From: Planctomycetota bacterium
GTDB taxonomy: Bacteria; Planctomycetota; Planctomycetia; Planctomycetales; Planctomycetaceae
DNA length: 51,319 nt
NCBI GenBank assembly: GCA_018242525.1
Contig: JAFEBS010000027.1
Location: forward strand, 1 to 51,319
Direction of reading: 5' to 3'
The translations under genes were made by a program, and so were the position numbers. Below, one piece after another: positions 44,242-51,319 of the stretch (position 1 is the stretch's first letter; each line of letters begins with the position of its first letter). The notes under the pieces are model-generated. The model was not told the origin of the DNA and did no database searches. It was given only the letters and a program-made list of their open reading frames with translations.

Positions 44242-44264
44242 TTTTTTTTTGGGGGGGGGGGGGG
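44242..44264. repeat. T9-G14 homopolymer tract
   Basis: Nine T followed by fourteen G (44242-44250 and 44251-44264). The tract lies in the 245-base gap between the FecR/HEAT-type gene and the prenyltransferase gene, about 185 bases upstream of the latter. Such a G-run is prone to slippage and could also form a G-rich structure. A sequencing or assembly artefact is possible. Confidence 0.85.
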
Positions 44265-44301
44265 ACAATCCGTCCAATGGCCTTCATTCTCAAAGGGGGC
44301 A

Positions 44302-46476
44302 TCACTTTGGAGCGGCAACCTTGTCGGGCTTGACCAGGGCTCCCGCGGATGCCACATGAGCTTCGATCTTCCGAATCGCGGTTTCCCGGCGACCTGGAAC
44401 ATCAGCGGCCCGGAACTCAAACTTGCGGTTGCTCAGATTCACAATCCAGTAGTATGCCAGTTCGCGGACCTCGACGTGGCTGCTGCGCAGCCAGGCAATC
44501 AATTCCAGGGCCGTGGCACGATTGGTGGAATCGTCCGGACGGAAACCCCACAACAGCTTGTAAAGTGCGCTCGCCTCTGACGGTGGATAACGCTGTTCGA
44601 GAATCTCCATCATGATCTTTCCACGCCCCTCCTCGCGGGCCAGCCAGGTCCGGATTCCATCGCGAGCGGCGAACCGCCCTTCTTCATAACTGCACTGCCC
44701 CAACGCCTGGATCATTGCGGGAAATGACTCCGTCAGCGACAAACCGTGGACCGCCAACTCCACGATCTTCGCATTCGGATCCTGGATCAGCGCCAGCAAC
44801 GTCTGCTCGACGGGTTGATCCAGTTCAAATTGCTTTTCGAATTGCGTCGCAAACCGGCGCTGAGGCGACTGCTTTCGCTTCTGAGCATCCGTCCAATCCG
44901 GGACTGAAGCCGAGGAAACAGGCTCGGGGCGCACGGCGGGGTCACCTTGCTGAGGCACGATCTCAAGCGCTGTGTCTGCCACAATCGTCTGCGCTTTGCC
45001 GTCCAAAGGGGTCCATTTGACACTTCCTGAAAGCACGCGAACGACGCCCACATACCAGTTCGGACCCAGCGCCTTTTCAAATTGAGCTGGTTCACGCGGG
45101 GCCACTTCCAGCGTACATGTCGTCTCTGGTGAGAGCATTTCCAGTCGCCACAAATCCCCGCCAATTGTGATTGCCAGGACCGGACATTGCGACACGTCCT
45201 TCCGATTTGCTCGCAGCATCAGCCGCCCCCGCCGAACATCCAGGCCAGTGGCATAGACTCGGTCGGGTGGCAGCACATTCAAACTGGATCCGCCGACCAC
45301 AGTCAGGATGATCGCCCCGCGATCCATGTCGAACGTCGCGTCGAACGGATCCAGGACTACCAGAAATTCGCCGGGTGCGACCGCAGATCGATGAGGCATC
45401 ATGTACCAATGCAACTGGGCTTCATCGAGTCGCAGGACAACCCCGTCGTTGGATGTGTACTGAACGGGGACTGGATTCAGGACCGGCGATGGATCCTTGG
45501 TCACTGGCACGGTGTTGGCCGGCGGAGTGACAGCCAACGGCGGCGGATTCGCCGCGACGGCAACAGCGGCCGCGGCGTCAGCCGGACCATCCACGGGCGG
45601 CTTCGTTCTGGAGTTCACATCGAGGGCATCGATTGGTGCTGCAGGATCGACGCCGGGTACCAAGGTCGGCGACGGGACATTCACCACAACATTGTCAGTT
45701 GCGGTCGAAGCCATTTTCGAATCCGCCCCCGCGACGTCGGGATTCGTCGAGGAATCTGCAGCCGAATCCGCACCATCAACAGGTTTGATCGTGTCCGTGG
45801 CGGTGGGCTTTCCGTCACGCCCCAACTCCGACTTGGCTTGTTGTATGCCTGTCAGAAATCCGGGATCGGAGATCAACAACCCCAGGCAGACCAGGACCAG
45901 CACTGCGACAATCGCTGCAGGAACGACCTTCTGTGACCAGGAATTCTGCCGCAAATACTCCGGGATCTCCACGTGCTCTGGCTTCGCGGAAACAGTCTCG
46001 GCTGTGCGCTCAACGTCTCGCTCGGGAACGGCCGTACCGTTATTGCTGGAGACATTCCGCGGCTCTTCGACCTGCAACTGGTCTTTGGCCGCGACAGGTC
46101 CCAGTGCATACAGTCGTTCACGACTCGCTTCAGAAACTTCGGCCGACTTTCCCATCACCAGGGCCAGGACCTGATGGCAGGATGCCACCTCAGCCAACAA
46201 TTCGTCAGATGTCAACAACACCTTTTCAACTTCCACCACCTGATCGGGAGCAAGTGTGTTGTCGAGGTACTGAGCAATCACGTTTGGATCGATCCCCATG
46301 TTCGGGCCACTGACACTTGGTGCCTTCAACCGGCGCTGCCGGACCACCAGTCGGATCAGGCTGACCAGCTTCCCTGCCACAGCGCTTTCCTGAATCTTCT
46401 GACCGATCAATTTGGTCTGGGCAGGCTCAAGCACGTCGTCCAGGTAGGCCAGCAGAGTTCGCAGCGTCAGTCGCAT
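44302..46476 (-). CDS. Membrane protein with duplicated anti-sigma-like N terminus, FecR-like and HEAT-like parts
   Basis: A 724-residue protein. The N terminus has two similar helical units: about 7-41 (TLLAYLDDVLEPAQ) and about 66-101 (VIAQYLDNTLAPDQVVEVEK). They resemble the ZAS-type anti-sigma module but lack the paired Cys/His zinc ligands. A transmembrane helix is at about 184-203, then an Ala/Pro/Asp-rich linker (to about 340). A beta-rich FecR-like segment follows (VVRVLSGSVKWTPLDGKA), and HEAT-like helices run at about 590-720. The start at MRLTLR (46476) has GGAAG upstream. It might be a signalling or regulatory envelope protein, but no sigma factor lies beside it. Function unknown. 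Confidence 0.75.
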   Translation of the reverse strand: MRLTLRTLLAYLDDVLEPAQTKLIGQKIQESAVAGKLVSLIRLVVRQRRLKAPSVSGPNMGIDPNVIAQYLDNTLAPDQVVEVEKVLLTSDELLAEVASCHQVLALVMGKSAEVSEASRERLYALGPVAAKDQLQVEEPRNVSSNNGTAVPERDVERTAETVSAKPEHVEIPEYLRQNSWSQKVVPAAIVAVLVLVCLGLLISDPGFLTGIQQAKSELGRDGKPTATDTIKPVDGADSAADSSTNPDVAGADSKMASTATDNVVVNVPSPTLVPGVDPAAPIDALDVNSRTKPPVDGPADAAAAVAVAANPPPLAVTPPANTVPVTKDPSPVLNPVPVQYTSNDGVVLRLDEAQLHWYMMPHRSAVAPGEFLVVLDPFDATFDMDRGAIILTVVGGSSLNVLPPDRVYATGLDVRRGRLMLRANRKDVSQCPVLAITIGGDLWRLEMLSPETTCTLEVAPREPAQFEKALGPNWYVGVVRVLSGSVKWTPLDGKAQTIVADTALEIVPQQGDPAVRPEPVSSASVPDWTDAQKRKQSPQRRFATQFEKQFELDQPVEQTLLALIQDPNAKIVELAVHGLSLTESFPAMIQALGQCSYEEGRFAARDGIRTWLAREEGRGKIMMEILEQRYPPSEASALYKLLWGFRPDDSTNRATALELIAWLRSSHVEVRELAYYWIVNLSNRKFEFRAADVPGRRETAIRKIEAHVASAGALVKPDKVAAPK

Positions 46477-46717
46477 GATGTCTTCCAAGTCCAGTGATTT
46501 TCAGGCGGGATGCGCCAGTCACCTGATTGGCGGCCCCCCCGTTTGCAATTCGGTTTCGTAACCGGAAATCCACCGGCCGATGTCGCTGGAATTGCATTGA
46601 GAAGGATCTTCCCCCAATCTATGAGTGGCGATTCGCGTACGACTTCGTACATATTTTTGGAAGAATCTGGAATTTCGTCCCGGCATCACCCCGGTTCCAC
46701 TCTGAAAGGGCCCGCCC

Positions 46718-47563
46718 ATGAATCCGCTGCGTTGCCTGGTACTTCTGGCGAGTATTCTGGTTCCAGCGGCGTTTCCCGCCCGGGAATCTCGGGCTCAAGA
46801 CCGGGTCCAACGCATCCTGCTGCTCGGTCAGAAGCCCGATTCGCACCCCGCCACGACGCATGAATACATGGCGGGTGTTCAGTTACTCGCGCGACTCCTG
46901 TCACGATCGACCGGAATTCAAACCGTTGTCGTTCAGGCAGACTCCCCGTGGAACGACGGACCTGAACTGCTGGACGGAGCCGATGCAGCCGTGCTGTTTC
47001 TGACCGAAGGGGCACGCTGGATCTCCGACGATCGTGAACGCCTGGCCGCCTTTCAGCGACTGGCCAGGCGCGGGGGTGGACTCACCTGTTTGCACTGGGG
47101 GATGGGGACCCGAGAGGCAGGGCCGATCGCAGAATTTACAGCCCTGTTCGGGCGCTGCCATGGTGGGCCGGATCGCAAGTATGCGGTCGTCGCGGTGACC
47201 GCGTCACCCGACGCGAACCACCCAATCCTGTCAGGAATTCAACCGTTCGAAGTGCGGGACGAGTTTTACTATTCACTCAAAACCGCCGGTCCTGAATCCA
47301 GGCTGAAAGCGACATCGCTGATCCGGGTTTCCATTGACGGTACCGATCAGTCGGTCGCCTGGTCAGGTGAGCGAAACGACGGTGGACGATCGTTTGGTTT
47401 CAGCGGACTGCACTTTCACGAAAACTGGAAACTGAAAGAGTACCGCCGCCTGGTCCTGCAGGGGGTCCACTGGACCCTGAAACGGCCCATCCCAGAGTCT
47501 GGATTGGACGTCGAACTGGCCGATCGGGACTTCGCCCTTCCCAAAGATTCCCCGCGCGAATAG
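46718..47563 (+). CDS. Secreted ThuA-domain protein
   Basis: A 281-residue exported protein with a signal peptide (about 1-26, VLLASILVPAAFPARESRA). It is followed by a ThuA-like fold related to class I glutamine amidotransferase domains. Landmarks are ILLLGQKPDSHPATTHEY, ADAAVLFLTEGARW, GGGLTCLHWG, HPILSGIQPFEVRDEFYY and GRSFGFSGLHFHENW. The family is often encoded near dehydrogenases and sugar-related genes in planctomycetes, but its reaction is not settled. The ATG follows AAAGGG at a good distance. It is divergent from the FecR/HEAT gene. The convergent antiporter gene ends 52 bases after its stop. Confidence 0.85.
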   Translation: MNPLRCLVLLASILVPAAFPARESRAQDRVQRILLLGQKPDSHPATTHEYMAGVQLLARLLSRSTGIQTVVVQADSPWNDGPELLDGADAAVLFLTEGARWISDDRERLAAFQRLARRGGGLTCLHWGMGTREAGPIAEFTALFGRCHGGPDRKYAVVAVTASPDANHPILSGIQPFEVRDEFYYSLKTAGPESRLKATSLIRVSIDGTDQSVAWSGERNDGGRSFGFSGLHFHENWKLKEYRRLVLQGVHWTLKRPIPESGLDVELADRDFALPKDSPRE

Positions 47564-47611
47564 GTTTGGACGCCAAGCATCCGCCCTTCCTCTAAACCAC
47601 CAGGTCTTCCC

Positions 47612-47627
47612 TGTTTCACGTGGAACG
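47612..47627. promoter_or_regulatory. parS-like centromere site (ParB-binding candidate)
   Basis: TGTTTCACGTGGAACG matches the consensus bacterial parS palindrome (TGTTTCACGTGAAACA or variant TGTTTCACGTGGAACA) at 15 of 16 positions relative to the latter, including the 14-bp core GTTTCACGTGGAAC. By chance a given 14-mer is expected about 4 in 10,000 windows of this size, counting both strands. It overlaps the antiporter stop codon. No other parS-like site was seen by eye. Confidence 0.7.
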
Positions 47628-49004
47628 TTCCAGGTGAACCAGACGGCGTAGGATTGGTGACGTGGCAACGGTCGTCGCCAGCGCCATCAGCACCATCATG
47701 GTAAACAGCGCCGGTGAGATTACGCCCAGGTCCAGTCCAACGTTCAGGACGATCAACTCCATCAATCCGCGGGTGTTCATCAGGATGCCCAGTGAAGCAG
47801 CCGCGTTCCAATCTAGTCCCATGATTCGCGCCGCAACCACTGTTCCACCGAACTTCCCTGCTGTTGCCACCGCGATGAAAACACCACAGATGATCCAGTC
47901 GAACGGCCCTGACAAAATTCCAAGATCTGTCCTGGCTCCCGTGAACGCGAAGAAGGTCGGTATCAACATGGTCGACACGACATCCTCCCACTTGTGCCGG
48001 AACGAGCGGGCGATATCGCTTTCGTGCGGAATGATCGCGCCCAGCAGGAACGCGCCAAAAATCGCGTGGATCCCGATCGCCTCCGTGATCAGCGACGAGG
48101 TCAGCACTCCCACCAGAATCCAGGCCACGGATTCGTTGGAAAGGGGCGTGCCGGTCGCGACTCTCAGCCACCGAGTCAATCCTGGCCGAACAAGCCCAAT
48201 CATCAGGCTGATGTAGACTGTCGCCAGAACCAGCGTCATGATGGCTCCCAGCAAATTGGACTGGGTGACTCCCACCACGAACGCCAGCAGGCACCAGGCA
48301 GTCACGTCATCGACCGCAGCACAATTGAGGGCCACGGCTCCCAGAGACGTTCGCTCAATTCCAAGATCCGTCAAAATCCGAGCCAGGACCGGAAAGGCCG
48401 TGATTGACATCGCCACTCCGACAAACAGAGAGAAGCTTGTGAAGGTCACCCCCGGCGGAGCGTAGGCTCGGTAAACCCCGGCGGCCAAAAGCGTCCCCAA
48501 CAGGAACGGTGCCAGGATACTGGCATGCGAAATTGCAACCGTGGAACCTGCATGAGTGCGAAGCTGATCGGAGTTCAGTTCCAACCCGACCAGGAACATG
48601 TAGAGGACGACCCCCAGTTGCGCGAACATCTCGAGTGTCGGCATGCTTGATTCTGGCAGCAGAAATTCCGTCACTGCAGGCGACAGCCGTCCTAGAAATG
48701 ACGGCCCCAGGACAATCCCGGCGACCACCTCGCCAATCACACGCGGTTGTCCCACCCATTGAATCGCAGTTCCCAGTAACCGCGCAGTCACGATCACTGT
48801 GATCAGTGACAGGAGAACCCGCGGAAGCTCCTGCGCTCCCGGCGTAACCCTGGCAGGCGCCGCGCCATCGACCGGACCGTCGTCCAGGAATCGAATTGCC
48901 TGGAACAGTCCGAATGCCATGAAGATCAGCAGCAGATAGACGGCAGTCGAAGTGCCATTCGGCTTTTGGCGCGCCGTTGCGAATGTCGACTCGATTTCGT
49001 TCAC
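47616..49004 (-). CDS. Cation:proton antiporter, CPA2 family
   Basis: A 462-residue membrane antiporter of the Na+/H+ exchanger superfamily (KefB/NapA type). The N terminus has an extra helix (STAVYLLLIFMAFGLFQAI). The core begins LLGTAIQWVGQPRVIGEVVAGIVLGPSFLG, then QLGVVLYMFLVGLELNSDQL, AFPVLARILTDLGIE and LNCAAVDDVTAWCLLA, where the paired Asp residues are the proton/cation site. About eleven to twelve helices are expected. The start is a GTG (49004), nine bases after GGAGG; a second GTG six bases upstream is less well spaced and the ATG at 49340 is far too long. The final residues overlap the parS-like site. No RCK/TrkA-N domain is attached. The transported ion is unknown. Confidence 0.88.
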   Translation of the reverse strand: MNEIESTFATARQKPNGTSTAVYLLLIFMAFGLFQAIRFLDDGPVDGAAPARVTPGAQELPRVLLSLITVIVTARLLGTAIQWVGQPRVIGEVVAGIVLGPSFLGRLSPAVTEFLLPESSMPTLEMFAQLGVVLYMFLVGLELNSDQLRTHAGSTVAISHASILAPFLLGTLLAAGVYRAYAPPGVTFTSFSLFVGVAMSITAFPVLARILTDLGIERTSLGAVALNCAAVDDVTAWCLLAFVVGVTQSNLLGAIMTLVLATVYISLMIGLVRPGLTRWLRVATGTPLSNESVAWILVGVLTSSLITEAIGIHAIFGAFLLGAIIPHESDIARSFRHKWEDVVSTMLIPTFFAFTGARTDLGILSGPFDWIICGVFIAVATAGKFGGTVVAARIMGLDWNAAASLGILMNTRGLMELIVLNVGLDLGVISPALFTMMVLMALATTVATSPILRRLVHLERST

Positions 49005-49338
49005 CCTCACGAACCTCCGCCTACCAAATGGAACATGCCTGACGACATTAGTCGTTTGAACGTCTGTTGTCCAGACATTTGTTGTCCGGATATTCGAATG
49101 CCGGTCGATCAAGCCCGGCGGCCTCAAAACAAAAATCGCAAAACCGACTCTATGGTCGGGGTTGTCGTTTGCAGTGACACTTGTAGACTGGTTCCAGGCG
49201 TTCAGGGCGCTACTGTGTCCGCGGAAAGGGCTGAGCCCACCTGATTCGTGTATTCTCATTGAATTGCAACGGACCTTCTTTCGGTTCGCGACGCGGACAC
49301 CGAGCCATGCGGCCAACCGCCGCGGAAAGGAGGACGTC
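49005..49338. other. Divergent intergenic region with short tandem repeats
   Basis: About 330 bases between the antiporter and ankyrin genes. It contains a 15-bp tandem repeat at 49050-49094 and the AAAGGAGG of the ankyrin gene (49325-49332). I could not define promoters. Upstream extensions of both flanking frames into this region are not supported. Confidence 0.5.
49050..49094. repeat. Degenerate 15-bp tandem repeat, about three units
   Basis: Two adjacent units, 49065-49079 (TGTTGTCCAGACATT) and 49080-49094 (TGTTGTCCGGATATT), differ at two positions. A third, more diverged unit precedes them (49050-49064). They lie about 46-90 bases upstream of the antiporter start. They could be regulator-binding iterons or simple duplications. 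Confidence 0.6.
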
Positions 49339-51219
49339 ATGTCTTCTCACCCTGCCCCGACGCGCACCCTCCCCCCGACGCCGAGTCTTGTCCATCTGCG
49401 CAAGCAGGCCAAGGAACTTCTGAAGGCCTATCGAGCGGGCGAAGAGCCAGCGGTCGCCGAAATCAATCGTTACGAATTGAGGCCCGACCCGGCGGAATTC
49501 GCACTGGCCGATGCGCAGCGAGTGCTGGCGCGCGCCTACGGCTTTTCAAGCTGGTTCGCACTTAAGGATCACATCGAGGGGGTAAACTTCCCCGCGTTTC
49601 TTGCGGCCGCCGAAGCTGGTGACGTGTCGAATGTGCGACGAATTGCCAAAGCGCGTCCCGACTTGATCAATCAACATGCCTCGTTGCACGGCAGTGCACT
49701 GCACCGCGCCGTGATGCTCCGCAACGAGAAGCTGACCCGCGTCCTGATGCAACTCGGTGCGGATGCGCGCGTGGGGATCTGGCCGCACCGCGATGCAACG
49801 ACGGCATATGCCATCGCTGTCGATCGCGAGTTCCGCGAGATTGTCGCTGTCATCGAGCAGGAGGAAGAAAATCGCCGGATGCGCCTCAGCCACCGCGAGG
49901 AAATGTCCACGCCGTCTGCAGTCGATGAGCTGCGGCAGTCCATCGCCAGGGGCCTTCCCGCCGAGTCCATCGCCTTGATGGAAGCCGACCCGTCGCTCAT
50001 CGACACTTGTGATCTGCACGGCGATACACCACTGCACATGGCGGCGCGCAAGCACAATCCTACGCTGGTGGGCTGGCTTCTCGACCGGGGCTCGCTCGTC
50101 GACGCCCGCAACGTCGATGGAAAAACGCCGCTCGAAGTCGCTGCCGTCGCCGCTGGCTGGGCACCCGATCGGCGCGACGTCATTTTCTATTTCATGGAGA
50201 ACGCGCACGTCGATCCTGCATGTTTCTACCAGACTGCCCGCCTGCTCCTTCAGAAGGGCGCCGAGCTCACGCCCCGTGCAGCCGTGGCCCTCGGCGACCG
50301 TGAGTCCGTGTTGCGGCTGTATCGCGAAGGCTGGCTTACGAACGTCACCGACGACTTCGGCCCGCTCACCGTTGCCGTCCGGGTGAACCACCTTGAGATG
50401 GTCGCCACGTTGCTCGATCTCGATGTCGATCCCAACGAACCAGTCGTCAACGACGTCGGAGACTCGGGTTGGCCACTCTGGTTCGCCTCCATGTGCGGTC
50501 GGCATGAAATCGCCGAGCAGTTACTCATCCATGGTGCCGACGTCAACAAGGTTGTGGGGGCCTGCGGTGACGCGCTGGGCCGTGCCCTGGACGATCAAAT
50601 GAAGGCGTTACTGTTCAAACACGGCGCACGCATCACGGTCGAGCAGCTTCCGGACGGCGAGCGGGGAAGAGAGATCGCACGAGCGATCCTTGCCGGGACG
50701 ATGACCGGTTCCAGCCTGAACGTAGCCAATCCCACGGTCACGGACCTGGCGGAACAGTTGGTGTGGGCCACCGGAGATCCGGAAATCGCACGGATGTGCC
50801 TGGTCCACATCAGACGGCCCCACGACGATCCGTGGTGGAATTACGTCCTGATCCATACGAGCGATCCAGGCAAGCTCAAGCTCCTGCTGGAACATGGCAT
50901 CGATCCCGACGTTCGAAGTGGCGAGGGATATACTCTGTTGCACCTGCTGGCGCGACGGGAGACTACGGTTCTCGATCTGGCGACGATGCTGCTGGACGCC
51001 GGTGCGTCGCTGACAATCCGGGATACGCTGCTTCAATCAACGCCGCTTGGCTGGGCATGCCGCTGGGGAAAATCAGACCTGGCCAGGCTCTACCTGGAAC
51101 GCGGCGCGGATGGTTTGGAATCCGACGCCGAACCGTGGGCAACTCCGCTGGCATGGGCGACAAAGCGCGGGCATCACCAGATTTCACAGATGCTGCGTGC
51201 CGCTGTCGCGGGAGGCTGA
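49339..51219 (+). CDS. Ankyrin-repeat protein
   Basis: A 626-residue soluble protein. The first 75 residues (LVHLRKQAKELLKAYRAGEE, ADAQRVLARAYGFSSWFALK) form a conserved N-terminal module I have seen attached to ankyrin arrays in other bacteria. From about residue 80 there are many ankyrin units of varying regularity, for example HGDTPLHMAARKHNPTLVGW, GWPLWFASMCGRHEIAEQLL, GYTLLHLLARRETTVLDLA and TPLGWACRWGKSDLARLYL. The likely role is protein binding; no catalytic motif is evident. The ATG at 49339 has AAAGGAGG at ideal spacing, while the frame open to 49162 is unsupported. A hairpin follows the stop. The gene is divergent from the antiporter; whether they cooperate is unknown. Confidence 0.88.
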   Translation: MSSHPAPTRTLPPTPSLVHLRKQAKELLKAYRAGEEPAVAEINRYELRPDPAEFALADAQRVLARAYGFSSWFALKDHIEGVNFPAFLAAAEAGDVSNVRRIAKARPDLINQHASLHGSALHRAVMLRNEKLTRVLMQLGADARVGIWPHRDATTAYAIAVDREFREIVAVIEQEEENRRMRLSHREEMSTPSAVDELRQSIARGLPAESIALMEADPSLIDTCDLHGDTPLHMAARKHNPTLVGWLLDRGSLVDARNVDGKTPLEVAAVAAGWAPDRRDVIFYFMENAHVDPACFYQTARLLLQKGAELTPRAAVALGDRESVLRLYREGWLTNVTDDFGPLTVAVRVNHLEMVATLLDLDVDPNEPVVNDVGDSGWPLWFASMCGRHEIAEQLLIHGADVNKVVGACGDALGRALDDQMKALLFKHGARITVEQLPDGERGREIARAILAGTMTGSSLNVANPTVTDLAEQLVWATGDPEIARMCLVHIRRPHDDPWWNYVLIHTSDPGKLKLLLEHGIDPDVRSGEGYTLLHLLARRETTVLDLATMLLDAGASLTIRDTLLQSTPLGWACRWGKSDLARLYLERGADGLESDAEPWATPLAWATKRGHHQISQMLRAAVAGG

Positions 51220-51258
51220 ATGGTCAACTGTCGTTCCCGCGCAGGCCCCAAACGTTCA

Positions 51259-51298
51259 AATCCCGTCAACGGTCGCTACGGCAACCGGTGACGGGATT
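51259..51298 (+). terminator. Hairpin after the ankyrin gene
   Basis: AATCCCGTCA (51259-51268) pairs perfectly with 51289-51298, and after one mismatch four more pairs form (CGGT with ACCG), around a 10-base loop. It lies 40 bases after the stop. A short ATTTT follows at 51301-51305, giving a plausible but weak intrinsic terminator. Confidence 0.6.
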
Positions 51299-51319
51299 CG
51301 ATTTTGCAGAACAGTCGGG

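Overview
The window looks like a chromosomal segment of a member of the Planctomycetota, probably order Planctomycetales. I infer this from gene content. There is a DUF1549/DUF1553 (PSD1) plus DUF1501 Tat-protein pair, a GDSL/beta-propeller protein next to a HEAT/CxxCH cytochrome, a ThuA-domain protein, a futalosine-pathway mqnE with a UbiA-type gene, an LptD-like outer-membrane protein, and many long lipoprotein or coiled-coil proteins. The DNA is moderately GC-rich and genes lie on both strands in short transcription units. I saw no rRNA, tRNA, CRISPR array or intact insertion sequence.

Layout: 0.2-5.8 kb, a large MscS/MscK-type channel and a leucine-rich-repeat lipoprotein. 5.8-9.8 kb (minus), a PSD1 cytochrome-like protein and its DUF1501 partner. 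10.0-11.2 kb (minus), a membrane protein and csrA with a clear intrinsic terminator; two copies of a 60-bp hairpin repeat flank the membrane-protein gene. 11.7-17.5 kb (plus), a Gfo/Idh/MocA oxidoreductase, an RNase Z-like metallo-hydrolase and an FHA/coiled-coil protein. 17.5-19.6 kb (minus), two paralogous lipoproteins and a DUF2752 protein. 20.1-23.4 kb, an LptD-like gene behind the best sigma70-type promoter in the window. 23.4-28.0 kb (minus), HEAT-cytochrome c and GDSL-propeller genes. 28.4-33.8 kb, an acyltransferase, an unknown membrane protein and a TPR protein. 33.8-36.3 kb (minus), four small secreted proteins. 36.7-41.1 kb, parC-parE. 41.1-44.1 kb (minus), a small membrane protein, a VOC protein, mqnE and a UbiA-family prenyltransferase. 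44.3-51.2 kb, a FecR/HEAT membrane protein, a ThuA protein, a CPA2-type antiporter and an ankyrin protein.

How the genes fit together: much of the segment serves the cell envelope (LptD-like protein, lipoproteins, secreted proteins, mechanosensitive channel, antiporter) and the secreted redox/carbohydrate proteins typical of planctomycetes. ParC/ParE, and a parS-like 16-mer straddling the antiporter stop codon, tie the segment to chromosome topology and segregation.

The observations most worth following are: the parS-like site at 47612-47627; the cluster of four small secreted proteins that all end in an aromatic residue (33851-36349); the ParC quinolone-pocket sequence with Pro-Gln in place of Asp-Ser; the duplicated lipoprotein/DUF2752 module; and several short repeats with hairpin potential. 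All functional calls are from sequence reading alone. No database search was run.
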